Shown in pieces: positions 16,749-25,897 of a DNA stretch of 64,000 nucleotides; the first letter of the stretch is position 1, and every line of letters begins with the position of its first letter. Location: contig NZ_JAINRC010000017.1 of the NCBI RefSeq assembly GCF_020400655.1, forward strand, positions 163,426-227,425, read 5' to 3'. The DNA is from Streptomyces spinosus (lineage in GTDB: Bacteria > Actinomycetota > Actinomycetes > Streptomycetales > Streptomycetaceae). Below the pieces are notes generated by a model. That model did no database searches, was not told the origin of the DNA, and worked only from the letters and a program-made list of their open reading frames with translations. Position numbers and translations under genes: made by a program.

Positions 16749-18782
16749 ATGCCGAATCGACTGGCCCATGAGACGTCCCCGTACCTGCTCCAGCACGCGG
16801 ACAACCCCGTCGACTGGTGGCCGTGGTCCGGCGAGGCCTTCGAGGAGGCCCGCAGGACCGGCAGGCCCGTCCTGCTGAGCGTCGGGTACAGCAGCTGCCA
16901 CTGGTGCCACGTGATGGCCCACGAGTCCTTCGAGGACCGGGCCACCGCCGACTACCTCAACGAGCACTTCGTCAGCGTCAAGGTCGACCGCGAGGAGCGG
17001 CCGGACGTGGACGCCGTCTACATGGAGGCCGTCCAGGCGGCCACCGGGCACGGCGGCTGGCCCATGACCGTGTTCCTCACCCCCGACGCGGAGCCGTTCT
17101 ACTTCGGCACCTACTTCCCGCCCGCCCCCCGGCACGGCATGCCCTCCTTCCGGCAGGTGCTGGAAGGCGTCCAGCAGGCCTGGACGACCCGCCGGGAGGA
17201 GGTCGCCGACGTCGCCGGGAAGATCGTCCGCGACCTCGCCCAGCGGGAGATGGTCCGGCAGGCCGACACGGCGCCCGGCGAACAGGAGCTGGCACAGGCC
17301 CTGCTCGGGCTCACCCGCGAGTACGACCCCCAGCGCGGCGGATTCGGCGGCGCGCCGAAGTTCCCGCCGTCCATGGTGCTGGAGTTCCTGCTCCGCCACC
17401 ACGCCAGGACCGGTGCCGAGGGCGCGCTGCAGATGGCCCGGGACACCTGTGAGCGGATGGCCAGGGGCGGCATCTACGACCAGCTCGGCGGCGGGTTCGC
17501 CCGGTACTCGGTGGACCGCGACTGGGTCGTGCCGCACTTCGAGAAGATGCTGTACGACAACGCCCTGCTGTGCCGGGTCTACACCCACCTGTGGCGGGCC
17601 ACCGGCTCGGACCTCGCCCGGCGGGTCGCGCTGGACACCGCCCAGTTCCTGCTCCGCGAACTGCGCACCCCGGAGGGCGGATTCGCCTCGGCCCTCGACG
17701 CCGACAGCGACGACGGCAGCGGGCGGCACGTCGAGGGCGCGTACTACGTATGGCGGCCCGAGCAGCTGCGCGAGGTCCTCGGCGACGACGCCGAGCTCGC
17801 CGCCCAGTACTTCGGCGTGACCGAGGAGGGCACCTTCGAGCACGGCCAGTCCGTCCTGCAGCTCCCGCAGACGGAGGGCGTGTTCGAGGCCGAGAGGATC
17901 GCCTCCGTCAAGGACCGGCTCCTCGCCGCCCGGGACCGGCGGCCCGCGCCCGGCCGGGACGACAAGGTCGTCGCCGCCTGGAACGGGCTCGCCATCGCCG
18001 CGCTCGCCGAGACCGGCGCCTGCTTCGGCCGGCCGGACCTCACCGAGGCCGCCGTCGCCGCCGCCGACCTGCTGGTCCGGGTCCACCTGGACGAACACGG
18101 CCGGCTCGCCCGCACCAGCAAGGACGGCCGGGTCGGCCCGAACGCGGGCGTGCTGGAGGACTACGCCGACGTCGCCGAGGGCTTCCTCGCGCTCGCCTCC
18201 GTGACCGGCGAGGGGGTCTGGCTCGACTTCGCCGGACTACTGCTCGACCATGTCCTCGCCCGCTTCACCGACGTCGGGACCGGTGCCCTGTACGACACCG
18301 CGTCCGACGCCGAGCAGCTCATCCGCCGGCCCCAGGACCCCACCGACAACGCCGCCCCGTCCGGCTGGACCGCCGCGGCAGGCGCGCTGCTGAGCTACGC
18401 CGCCCACACCGGCTCCGGACCGCACCGGGCCGCCGCCGAGCGGGCGCTGGGGGTGGTGAAGACGCTCGGGCCGCGCGTGCCCCGGTTCATCGGATGGGGG
18501 CTGGCCGTCGCCGAGGCGCTGCTCGACGGGCCGCGCGAGGTGGCGGTCGTCGGGCCGGCCCCGGACGACGAGCGGACGGCGGCCCTGCACCGTACGGCGC
18601 TGCTGAGCACCGCCCCGGGGGCCGTCGTCGCCTGCGGCACCCCGGACAGCGAGGAGTTCCCGTTGCTCGCCGACCGCACCCTCGTCGACGGCGCGCCCAC
18701 CGCGTACGTCTGCCGCGGCTTCGTGTGCGACCTGCCGGTGACGGACCCGGACGCCTTGCGGACGAAGCTGACCACTCCCTGA
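16749..18782 (+). CDS. DUF255 thioredoxin-like protein (YyaL/SPATA20 family)
   Basis: A 677-residue protein of the DUF255 family. Residues 1-165 form a thioredoxin-fold domain with the conserved NRLAHETSPYLLQHADNPVD start and CHWCHVMAHESFED, where Cys-x-x-Cys is the redox motif. The rest is an (alpha/alpha)6-barrel resembling sugar epimerases, with FGGAPKFPP, HFEKMLYDNA and ASALDADSD. Bacterial members are widespread but poorly characterised. It forms a single-gene unit starting at the ATG at 16749. Confidence 0.92.
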   Translation: MPNRLAHETSPYLLQHADNPVDWWPWSGEAFEEARRTGRPVLLSVGYSSCHWCHVMAHESFEDRATADYLNEHFVSVKVDREERPDVDAVYMEAVQAATGHGGWPMTVFLTPDAEPFYFGTYFPPAPRHGMPSFRQVLEGVQQAWTTRREEVADVAGKIVRDLAQREMVRQADTAPGEQELAQALLGLTREYDPQRGGFGGAPKFPPSMVLEFLLRHHARTGAEGALQMARDTCERMARGGIYDQLGGGFARYSVDRDWVVPHFEKMLYDNALLCRVYTHLWRATGSDLARRVALDTAQFLLRELRTPEGGFASALDADSDDGSGRHVEGAYYVWRPEQLREVLGDDAELAAQYFGVTEEGTFEHGQSVLQLPQTEGVFEAERIASVKDRLLAARDRRPAPGRDDKVVAAWNGLAIAALAETGACFGRPDLTEAAVAAADLLVRVHLDEHGRLARTSKDGRVGPNAGVLEDYADVAEGFLALASVTGEGVWLDFAGLLLDHVLARFTDVGTGALYDTASDAEQLIRRPQDPTDNAAPSGWTAAAGALLSYAAHTGSGPHRAAAERALGVVKTLGPRVPRFIGWGLAVAEALLDGPREVAVVGPAPDDERTAALHRTALLSTAPGAVVACGTPDSEEFPLLADRTLVDGAPTAYVCRGFVCDLPVTDPDALRTKLTTP

Positions 18783-18841
18783 GAGCGGCGGCCGCCACCT
18801 GGACCGCGACGAGGACGGCACCGCCCGCGGGGAGGGAGGTG

Positions 18842-19171
18842 TCAGGCGTAGCTGAGGATCAGCGCCGCCAGCAGCAACTGGGCGCCCCACTGGACGAGCA
18901 GGGCGCCGGCCCTGGCGCCCGTCCACCGGGCCCGGGGCCACACCAGCATGGCCAGACCGGCCACGAGCGAGGCCCAGAAACTGCCGTACAGCAGCCAGCC
19001 GGGCACCGCGGCGCACTCCTCGCCGTAGGTGAGGCACCTGCTGGCCCGTTCGCTGGTGAAGGTCAGGAGCGTGGAGAAGAGCACGGTCGGCAGGAGCAGC
19101 CCGAGCCCCCACCCCGCTGCCACGCGGAAGCCGTCCCGCACGCGGACGCCGGTCATCTGTGCCGTGTTCAT
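18842..19171 (-). CDS. Small membrane protein, unknown
   Basis: A 109-residue protein with three hydrophobic segments: VAAGWGLGLLLPTVLFSTLL, WLLYGSFWASLVAGLAMLVW and LLVQWGAQLLLAALILSYA. Two cysteines (RCLTYGEEC) lie in the first outside loop and could form a disulfide. The ATG at 19171 is chosen over a TTG at 19183. I do not recognise a family. Confidence 0.65.
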   Translation of the reverse strand: MNTAQMTGVRVRDGFRVAAGWGLGLLLPTVLFSTLLTFTSERASRCLTYGEECAAVPGWLLYGSFWASLVAGLAMLVWPRARWTGARAGALLVQWGAQLLLAALILSYA

Positions 19172-19219
19172 GCCCCCAGCCAACCCCGCCGGCCGGTCAC
19201 CGCGGATCTGGTGGCGTAC

Positions 19220-19942
19220 TCAGCCGCTCTGGGTACGCATGCTCAGCGCACGTTCCACGACCGCCTCCAGCCGGTCGTGGTGGGCGCCCTTCCAGTAGGC
19301 CCGGCCGCAGGCCGTGCACTGGGCGAAGACGTCGTAGGAGCGCTGGGTGCCGTGCTTCAGCTGGGCGGCGACCTCGTCCTTGGTGGCCTGCCTGAGCAGG
19401 CCGTTGCAGGCGGTGCAGCGGGTCCAGGGGCTCAGGTCGGGGGCGAAGCGGTCGAGGACGTCGTGGAGCTGGTCGTCGGGGCGGGTGCTGTAGACGAACG
19501 CGCCGGCCCACAGTTCCCGGCGGCGCAGCAGGCCCCGGTCGCGGCTGAGCATGACCCGCTTCTCGGCCGCCGAGCGGGCGGCGAGCGCCGGGTCCCCGAT
19601 GTCCGTCGACTCGTACGCCGTGTCCACGCCGAGCAGCCGCAGCCGGCGGGCCAGCGTGCCGAGGTGGACGTCGAGGAGGAAGCGGAGGGGTGCGCCGGGC
19701 ACCCGCTGGGGGCGTTCCACCGGCCGGACGACCAGCCGCTCGGCGGGCTGCGGGACGTGCGAGGGCGGGACCTCGCGGCCGTCCACGACCAGCGCGCCGA
19801 CCTCGGTGAGCGGCACCCCGAGGGACTCGACGAGATGGCCGACGGACGAGACGCCGTCGGTGACGACCGTCCGCCGCGGTGTGCGCTGGACGAACAGGCC
19901 CAGCTCGGGGGCGAACTCGACGTGGATCTCGGGACCGTTCAC
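19220..19942 (-). CDS. Mut7-C RNase domain protein
   Basis: A 240-residue protein with an N-terminal Mut7-C ubiquitin-like domain (residues 1-80). It continues with the Mut7-C RNase (PIN-related) domain: FLLDVHLGTLARRLRLLGVDT, then RVMLSRDRGLL. The C-terminal zinc ribbon has CTACNGLLR and CTACGRAYWKGAHH. The acidic residues in FLLDVH and LSRDRG are the probable catalytic metal ligands. It starts at the ATG at 19942. The cellular RNA target is unknown. Confidence 0.88.
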   Translation of the reverse strand: MNGPEIHVEFAPELGLFVQRTPRRTVVTDGVSSVGHLVESLGVPLTEVGALVVDGREVPPSHVPQPAERLVVRPVERPQRVPGAPLRFLLDVHLGTLARRLRLLGVDTAYESTDIGDPALAARSAAEKRVMLSRDRGLLRRRELWAGAFVYSTRPDDQLHDVLDRFAPDLSPWTRCTACNGLLRQATKDEVAAQLKHGTQRSYDVFAQCTACGRAYWKGAHHDRLEAVVERALSMRTQSG

Positions 19943-19975
19943 CCGGTCAGGATGCCATGGGAGCGGACCGGGGCC

Positions 19976-20608
19976 TCAGGGTTTTCCGGTGGGCAGGCCG
20001 TGCTCCAGGACGTCCAGGGCCCGGTCCATCATGCCGCGCGGGTCGTCCTGGAAGCCGTTCTCCGCCCACGCCATGGTGACCTCCATCAGGGCGCCGACGA
20101 GGGCCGTCGCGTAGACGCGTACTTCGAGGCTGTCCGCGGCCGGCCCGGAGCGTTCGGCGAGGGCCTCGCGCAGCAGGCGCCCGGTCCGCGACATGCTCTC
20201 GATCATCCGGGAGCGGACGGCGGGGACCCGGGCCGCGAGGTGCGCCCGCACCCGTACCACGTCGGGGTCCCCCGCCGTCATCGCGTCGACGGCCCTGTGC
20301 ATCACGTGCCGTACCGAATCCGTCCACGGCTCTCCCGCGGGCCGGGCACGCAGCTCCTCGACCATCAGCGAGCCGGACTCGTCCGTGAGGACGATGTCCT
20401 CCTTGGCCGGGAAGTACCGGAAGACGGTCGATGGTGACACCTCGGCCCGGTCGGCGATCTGGTCGATCGTCGTGGCGTCGTAGCCCTGCTCCTCGATCAG
20501 CGCGTAGGTCGCGGCGCGGATCGCCTCGCGGGTCTTGATCTTCTTGCGTTCACGCAGGCCCGGCGGGGGTCGGTCGTCGGGGGGAAGCTGGGAGCGTGCG
20601 GGCCTCAT
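19976..20608 (-). CDS. TetR-family transcriptional regulator
   Basis: A 210-residue TetR regulator. The DNA-binding domain is at residues 23-70: TREAIRAATYALIEEQGYDA, TIDQIADRAEVSPSTVFRYF. A ligand-binding helical domain (TetR_C type) follows. ATGs at 20608 and 20617 are both possible; neither has a clear binding site. The upstream palindrome at 20670-20680 may be its own operator. No neighbouring gene points to a ligand. Confidence 0.88.
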   Translation of the reverse strand: MRPARSQLPPDDRPPPGLRERKKIKTREAIRAATYALIEEQGYDATTIDQIADRAEVSPSTVFRYFPAKEDIVLTDESGSLMVEELRARPAGEPWTDSVRHVMHRAVDAMTAGDPDVVRVRAHLAARVPAVRSRMIESMSRTGRLLREALAERSGPAADSLEVRVYATALVGALMEVTMAWAENGFQDDPRGMMDRALDVLEHGLPTGKP

Positions 20609-20669
20609 GCCGGTCATTGTCCGGTATCGGCGCCCGGCGCTTCGAGATGAGAGTGACTCCCGAATCCAC

Positions 20670-20680
20670 GTGACTGTCAC
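20670..20680. promoter_or_regulatory. Possible TetR autoregulatory operator
   Basis: GTGACTGTCAC is a perfect 5-1-5 palindrome about 60 bases upstream of the TetR start. An extra half-site AGTGACT lies at 20652-20658. A location between the regulator and its nearest upstream terminator fits autoregulation. Confidence 0.4.
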
Positions 20681-20708
20681 TTGCGGCGGAGTGTCACGGC
20701 ATGAGAAC

Positions 20709-20734
20709 GGCCACGGCTCCCAGGAGCCGTGGCC
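20709..20734 (-). terminator. Hairpin terminator after hemolysin III gene
   Basis: GGCCACGGCTCC (20709-20720) pairs perfectly with GGAGCCGTGGCC (20723-20734) around a two-base loop. It lies 23 bases beyond the stop of the hemolysin III gene and just upstream of the TetR promoter region, isolating the two units. Confidence 0.75.
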
Positions 20735-20756
20735 GGTGCAGGACGAGGGCAAAGGG

Positions 20757-21479
20757 TTACGTGTGCCGGTAGGCCACCAGCGAGATCCCGACGTAGTGGA
20801 CGACGAACGCGGCGAGGGTGAGGGAGTGGAAGACCTCGTGGAAGCCGAACCAGCGCGGTGACGGGTTCGGGCGCTTGATGCCGTAGATCACGCCGCCGGC
20901 GCTGTAGAGCAGACCGCCGACGACCACCAGGACCAGGACGGCGATGCCGCCCGTGCGCAGGAAGTCGGGCAGGAAGAAGACCGCCGCCCATCCCATCGCG
21001 AGGTAGCAGGGCGTGTACAGCCAGCGTGGGGCGCCGACCCAGAAGACGCGGAAGACGATGCCGGCCGCCGCGGCGGCCCAGATGCCCCACAGCAGCCACT
21101 GGCCCTTGGCGCCGGGCAGGAGCAGCAGGGTCAGCGGGGTGTAGGTGCCCGCGATGATCAGGAAGATGTTGGCGTGATCGAGGCGGCGCAGCACGCCGTC
21201 CATGCGCGGGCTCCAGTTGCCCCGGTGGTAGAGCGCGCTGACGCCGAACAGGAGGCAGGCCGTCAGGACGTAGATGCCGCAGGCGACGCGGCCTCTGGTG
21301 GAGTCGGCGAGGGCGGTGAGCACGAGGCCCGCGATGAGTACGGCCGGGAACATCCCGAGGTGCAGCCAGCCGCGGAGCCTTGGCTTGACCGGATGCGGCA
21401 GGGAGAGCGCCACGGGGCCACGGCCGGCGGCCGGCGTGTCCGTGGGCGCGTCGGAGGCGGACGCAGTCATGGGCCGCAT
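20757..21479 (-). CDS. Hemolysin III family membrane protein (PAQR)
   Basis: A 240-residue seven-helix protein of the hemolysin III/progestin-receptor-like family. Conserved features are RGWLHLGMFPAVLIAG, SALYHRGNWSP (with the metal-binding His), LDHANIFLIIAGTYTP and the late HEVFHSLTLAAFVVHYVGI, whose histidines complete the zinc site. Members influence membrane lipid state; true haemolysis is not implied. The ATG at 21479 or 21470 may serve. A candidate promoter ends a few bases upstream, so the message may be almost leaderless. Confidence 0.9.
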   Translation of the reverse strand: MRPMTASASDAPTDTPAAGRGPVALSLPHPVKPRLRGWLHLGMFPAVLIAGLVLTALADSTRGRVACGIYVLTACLLFGVSALYHRGNWSPRMDGVLRRLDHANIFLIIAGTYTPLTLLLLPGAKGQWLLWGIWAAAAAGIVFRVFWVGAPRWLYTPCYLAMGWAAVFFLPDFLRTGGIAVLVLVVVGGLLYSAGGVIYGIKRPNPSPRWFGFHEVFHSLTLAAFVVHYVGISLVAYRHT

Positions 21480-21492
21480 GGTACCGACGCCT

Positions 21493-21521
21493 TGGTAAGT
21501 CGCTCGTCAATGCACCGTCAA
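21493..21521 (-). promoter_or_regulatory. Candidate promoter of hemolysin III gene
   Basis: On the minus strand TTGACG (21521-21516) is followed after 17 bases by TTACCA (21498-21493). Transcription would begin around 21486, seven bases before the ATG at 21479. The -10 box is imperfect. Confidence 0.35.
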
Positions 21522-21750
21522 TCAAGTCATCCGGCAAAAAGTCCTTCAGCTGAACCCAACATGGACGCAAAGAGTCGTGGTAACCGTGGGATTCCTCACG
21601 CTGCTCACTTGTGATGCCCTCTGGACAGATGGGCACTAGACTCGGATGATCAAATGAGTGCGGTCGGCACCGGATGAGCAGGCTACGAAGCATCCGGGTC
21701 GCGGCCCCCACGGGGCGAGAACACAAAAAATCCCTCACTTAGGAGCAATC

Positions 21751-23574
21751 GTGGCGCGCGACATCGCGGCTCCCACCGTCGTCCCCACCAACCACCAGGA
21801 ACTGATCTCGTGGGTCAACGAGATCGCCGAACTGACGCAGCCGGACAGCGTGGTCTGGTGTGACGGGTCCGAGGCCGAGTACGAGCGGCTGTGCGAGGAA
21901 CTGGTCGCCAAGGGAACCTTCAGGAAACTCGACCCGATCAAGCGCCCCCACTCCTACTACGCCGCCTCCGACCCGTCCGACGTCGCGCGCGTCGAGGACC
22001 GGACCTTCATCTGCTCGGAGAAGGAGGAGGACGCGGGCCCGACCAACCACTGGAAGGCCCCCGCCGAGATGCGGGACGTCTTCACCGGCGACCAGGGCCT
22101 GTTCCGGGGCTCCATGCGGGGCCGCACGATGTACGTCGTGCCCTTCTGCATGGGCCCGCTCGGCTCCCCGCTGTCCGCGCTGGGCGTGGAGATCACCGAC
22201 TCCGCCTACGTCGCCGTCTCGATGCGCACGATGACGCGCATGGGCCAGGCCGTCCTGGACGAGCTGGGCGACGACGGCTTCTTCGTCAAGGCCGTCCACA
22301 CGCTTGGCGCCCCGCTGGAGCCGGGCCAGGAGGACGTCCCCTGGCCCTGCAACCAGACCAAGTACATCTCGCACTTCCCCGAGTCGCGCGAGATCTGGTC
22401 CTACGGCTCCGGCTACGGCGGCAACGCCCTGCTCGGCAAGAAGTGCTACGCCCTGCGCATCGCCTCCGTCATGGCCCGCGACGAGGGCTGGCTGGCCGAG
22501 CACATGCTGATCCTCAAACTCACCCCGCCGCAGGGCGAGTCCAAGTACGTCGCCGCCGCCTTCCCCTCCGCCTGCGGCAAGACCAACCTCGCCATGCTGG
22601 AGCCCACGATCTCCGGCTGGACCGTGGAGACCATCGGCGACGACATCGCCTGGATGCGGTTCGGCGAGGACGGCCGGCTGTACGCGATCAACCCCGAGGC
22701 CGGCTTCTTCGGCGTCGCACCCGGCACCGGTGAGCACACCAACGCCAACGCGATGAAGACCCTCTGGGGCAACGCGGTCTTCACCAACGTCGCGCTCACC
22801 GACGACGGCGACGTGTGGTGGGAGGGCATGACCGAGGAGCCCCCGGCCCACCTGACCGACTGGAAGGGCAACGACTGGACGCCGAAGTCGGGGACCCCGG
22901 CCGCCCACCCCAACGCCCGCTTCACCGTGCCGGCCGCGCAGTGCCCGATCATCGCGCCGGAGTGGGAGGACCCCAAGGGCGTGCCGATCTCGGCGATCCT
23001 CTTCGGCGGGCGCCGCGCGACGGCGGTGCCGCTCGTGACGGAGTCCTTCGACTGGAACCACGGCGTCTTCCTCGGCGCCAACGTGGCCTCCGAGAAGACC
23101 GCCGCCGCCGAGGGCAAGGTCGGCGAGCTGCGCCGCGACCCCTTCGCGATGCTGCCGTTCTGCGGCTACAACATGGGCGACTACATGGCCCACTGGGTCG
23201 ACGTCGCCAAGGACAAGGACCAGTCCAAGCTGCCGAAGATCTACTACGTCAACTGGTTCCGCAAGAACGACGAGGGACAGTTCGTCTGGCCGGGCTTCGG
23301 CGAGAACTCCCGGGTCCTGAAGTGGATCGTGGAGCGGCTGGAGGGCAGGGCCGAGGGCGTCGAGACCCCGATCGGCATCCTGCCGGCGAAGGACGCCCTG
23401 GACACCGACGGCCTCGCGCTCTCCGACTCCGACATGGAGTTCCTGCTCACGGTCGACAAGGAGGTCTGGCGCGAGGAGGCCGCGCTGATCCCCGGGCACC
23501 TGGAGACCTTCGGCGACCACACCCCGAAGGAGCTGTGGGACCAGTACCGGGCGCTGGTGGAGCGCCTGGGCTGA
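21751..23574 (+). CDS. pckG: Phosphoenolpyruvate carboxykinase (GTP)
   Basis: Interconverts oxaloacetate plus GTP with PEP, CO2 and GDP, the entry to gluconeogenesis. The 607-residue cytosolic enzyme has the GTP-type signature FPSACGKTNLAML near residue 270, where the Cys is the hyper-reactive residue. It also has RPHSYYAASDPSDVARVEDRTF near the N-terminus and the late NWFRKNDEGQFVWPGFGENSRV guanine-binding block. The start is the GTG at 21751 with AGGAG six bases upstream; the ORF reading from 21658 is not needed. Two strong hairpins follow the stop. Confidence 0.97.
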   Translation: MARDIAAPTVVPTNHQELISWVNEIAELTQPDSVVWCDGSEAEYERLCEELVAKGTFRKLDPIKRPHSYYAASDPSDVARVEDRTFICSEKEEDAGPTNHWKAPAEMRDVFTGDQGLFRGSMRGRTMYVVPFCMGPLGSPLSALGVEITDSAYVAVSMRTMTRMGQAVLDELGDDGFFVKAVHTLGAPLEPGQEDVPWPCNQTKYISHFPESREIWSYGSGYGGNALLGKKCYALRIASVMARDEGWLAEHMLILKLTPPQGESKYVAAAFPSACGKTNLAMLEPTISGWTVETIGDDIAWMRFGEDGRLYAINPEAGFFGVAPGTGEHTNANAMKTLWGNAVFTNVALTDDGDVWWEGMTEEPPAHLTDWKGNDWTPKSGTPAAHPNARFTVPAAQCPIIAPEWEDPKGVPISAILFGGRRATAVPLVTESFDWNHGVFLGANVASEKTAAAEGKVGELRRDPFAMLPFCGYNMGDYMAHWVDVAKDKDQSKLPKIYYVNWFRKNDEGQFVWPGFGENSRVLKWIVERLEGRAEGVETPIGILPAKDALDTDGLALSDSDMEFLLTVDKEVWREEAALIPGHLETFGDHTPKELWDQYRALVERLG

Positions 23575-23591
23575 ACCGCCCGCCCATGACC

Positions 23592-23684
23592 CCGCGGCCG
23601 GTCGCCGTGCCCTGACCAGCGATCGTCACGACCGGCCGCGGTGAACGTTCCACCGGGCCCCGCACAACGGCGTGCGGGGCCCGG
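23592..23684 (+). terminator. Two consecutive hairpins ending pckG
   Basis: CCGCGGCCGGTCG (23592-23604) pairs with CGACCGGCCGCGG (23629-23641). Just after it, CCGGGCCCCGCAC (23653-23665) pairs perfectly with GTGCGGGGCCCGG (23672-23684) around a six-base loop. The second is the stronger terminator and could also stop transcription arriving from the minus strand. Confidence 0.75.
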
Positions 23685-23745
23685 TCGCCGTACGGACGGC
23701 CCGGCACCGCCCGCCGACGTCGCCGGCGACCGCCGGACGCGCACG

Positions 23746-24372
23746 TCAGGTGCCGGGTGCGCCGTCCCCCCTCCCGCCCCGGTCCTCCAGGTACCGGGTG
23801 TGGGCCTCCTGGCGGCGGGCCTCGCTCTCGCCGAGTTCCGCGGCGAGCCGCTCGGCCTCCCGCCGCAACAGGTCGAGCTGCCGCTCCAGATGACGCTCGG
23901 GCGGTTCGGTGCCCGGCGCCAGACGCGTCCACCAGCGGGTGCGGACGAAGGCGTCCACGGCCTCCGGGACGTCCTGCCGTACCGCCCGGGAGACGCCGTG
24001 CACGGCCTCCGGGTCCCGGGCGAGCGCCTCGGCGGCCCAGCCCGGTTCCAGCAGCGCGCCCAGCAGCCCGGTGAGTTCGCCGAGCCGGGCGGCGGCCCCG
24101 GGCGGCAGGTCGACGTCCGCGAGGTAGCCGCCGAGCCGGCGCAAGTCGGCGCGCACCTCCTCGACTTGGGCCGACGGGCTCGGAAAGTCCGGCGGAGCGG
24201 GCCGTTCCGGCGGGGCGATGAGCGCGCCCGCGCCGTACAGCCCGGCCACCACGACCGGCCAGTACGGTCCCGCGACCCCGGTGAAGGTCAGCACCAGACC
24301 GAGCAGCCCGCAGGCGCCGCCGGTGAGGTTCTTGCGGGACTCCAGGTAGCCGAGGACCTCACTGGTAGCCAC
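23746..24372 (-). CDS. Membrane-anchored coiled protein of the TelA operon
   Basis: A 208-residue protein with two N-terminal membrane helices (GGACGLLGLVLTFTGVAG and WPVVVAGLYGAGALIAP). A cytoplasmic helical domain follows, ending in a coiled coil (ERHLERQLDLLRREAERLAAELG). It starts at the GTG at 24372, overlapping the end of the upstream VWA gene by 14 bases, with GAGGAG upstream. It is the last gene of the four-gene operon. I recognise no named family; it may be the membrane-bound partner of the TelA protein. Confidence 0.72.
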   Translation of the reverse strand: MATSEVLGYLESRKNLTGGACGLLGLVLTFTGVAGPYWPVVVAGLYGAGALIAPPERPAPPDFPSPSAQVEEVRADLRRLGGYLADVDLPPGAAARLGELTGLLGALLEPGWAAEALARDPEAVHGVSRAVRQDVPEAVDAFVRTRWWTRLAPGTEPPERHLERQLDLLRREAERLAAELGESEARRQEAHTRYLEDRGGRGDGAPGT

Positions 24373-25897
24373 GGATCTCCTCGAAGGCGCCGTCCAGCGA
24401 GCCCTGCCGGGCGTCGAAGAGCCGGCCGCCGGTCAGGTCGGCGATGTGCCGCAGTTCGGAGCGGGAGGAGTCGCCGAACAGGATCGGGAAGACCGGGATG
24501 TCCCGCCGGTCGCGGCCCAGGGCGCGGTAGAAGCCGTCGAAGTCGCCGGCCTCGGCGCCCGCCGTGTTCTCGCCGTCGGTCATCAGCACGATCGAGGTGA
24601 ACGTGTCCCGGTCGGCGCCGAGATGGTCGTACGCCCGCTCCAGCGAGGTGTAGACGGCGGTGCGGCCGTCGGCGCCGAGCGCGTCGGTGTCCCGGCGGAT
24701 CGCGGCGAGCCCGGCCTCCGGGTCCTCCGGGTCGACGACGTGGGTGCGCACGCTCTTCACGTCCGAGCCGAACGGCATCAGCGTCACCTCCTCCCGGTCC
24801 CGGAAGTCGCCGGTGAGCCCGGCCAGCGCCTTCTTCAGCGCCGCGAGCCGGTCGCCCTCCATGGAGCCGGAGGTGTCCAGGACGTACACCGTGCGCGAGG
24901 GGCGGCGCAGTTCGTTCTCGTACGAGTCCAGCAGCCCGTCGGCCACCGAGCGGCTGCCGGGGAAGGGCAGTTCGCGGCGGCGGCCGGTGTCGAGGCCGGC
25001 GGCGGGCCGCACCGACGGCACGACCGGACGGCGGCGGGTGGTGTCGGTGATCAGCTTCTGCACGGCGTCCGTGCGCAGGTCCGCGGTCACCTTGCGGACG
25101 TCCTCGCGGGTGCGGGCGTCGCTGGACGCGAGCGAGGAGAGCGGGTAGTCGGCGGTGACGACGCCGTCGCGGGGGCGGATCACGGTAAGGCCCGGGATGC
25201 CCTTCAGGACGGACTCGTAGTTGAGCAGCGCGTCGACGGTGCCGCGCCTGCGGTAGGCGGAGGCGAGCCAGCCCGACGAGCCCGAGGTCAGCTTCTGGCC
25301 CCGGAAGAACTCCTTCAGCCGGGGCGTCGCCTTCGCCACGTCGGCGTCGGTGAGCGCGGACTGGGCGCCGGAGAGGGCGGAGGCGACCGAGACCAGCGTG
25401 GCGAAGCCCGAGTTGGAGCGGGCCGGGTCGGTCATGCCGTAGGTCAGCTTCCCGTCCTGGACGGCCTGTTCCACCTGGGACCAGGTGACGTCCTCGGGCT
25501 TCCAGCCGAGCTCCCGCACGGTGTCCTGCCGGACGCCGACGGCGACCGGGCTGGACATCACCGGCGTCTCGGACACCACCTTCCGCGCCGCCTCGGGCCG
25601 CAGCCGCAGGTAGTCGTCCGACGACAGCCACAGCGCGTCGTACGCCCCGTCCGCCTTCCCCCGGGCCAGCAGGTCGACGGCGTCCAACGTGCCCATGTAG
25701 GTGGGCCGGATCCTGACGCCGGTGTCCTCGCGGACGCGGTCGAAGACAGCGGTCATGTCGCTCAGTTCGCTGGAGGCGAGGACCCGCAGTGTGCCGGGCC
25801 GCGGCGCGTTCGCGTCGTCGTCGGTGTCCTGCGAGGTGCACGCGCCCAGCAGGCCGGCGGTGACGGCGACCACGGTGATCAGGGAGCGTCGTCTCAT
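24359..25897 (-). CDS. Lipoprotein: solute-binding domain fused to VWA domain
   Basis: A 512-residue predicted lipoprotein. The signal peptide ends at the lipobox LLGAC (Cys20). Residues 38-310 resemble type-II periplasmic binding proteins (TLRVLASSELSDMTAVFDRV at the start, then SNSGFATLVSVASALSG). Residues 335-512 are a von Willebrand A domain with the metal site DTSGS in TVYVLDTSGSMEGDR, then MTDGENTAG. It starts with an ATG overlapping the TelA stop by four bases. In the envelope it may bind a ligand and, through the metal site, a protein partner. The gene fusion is unusual and suggests the two functions work together. Confidence 0.85.
   Translation of the reverse strand: MRRRSLITVVAVTAGLLGACTSQDTDDDANAPRPGTLRVLASSELSDMTAVFDRVREDTGVRIRPTYMGTLDAVDLLARGKADGAYDALWLSSDDYLRLRPEAARKVVSETPVMSSPVAVGVRQDTVRELGWKPEDVTWSQVEQAVQDGKLTYGMTDPARSNSGFATLVSVASALSGAQSALTDADVAKATPRLKEFFRGQKLTSGSSGWLASAYRRRGTVDALLNYESVLKGIPGLTVIRPRDGVVTADYPLSSLASSDARTREDVRKVTADLRTDAVQKLITDTTRRRPVVPSVRPAAGLDTGRRRELPFPGSRSVADGLLDSYENELRRPSRTVYVLDTSGSMEGDRLAALKKALAGLTGDFRDREEVTLMPFGSDVKSVRTHVVDPEDPEAGLAAIRRDTDALGADGRTAVYTSLERAYDHLGADRDTFTSIVLMTDGENTAGAEAGDFDGFYRALGRDRRDIPVFPILFGDSSRSELRHIADLTGGRLFDARQGSLDGAFEEIRGYQ

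Noticed and set aside
21601..21645. Promoter for pckG at TAGACT (21637-21642)
   Set aside because: No acceptable -35 lies 16-19 bases upstream, so it was not listed as a feature.
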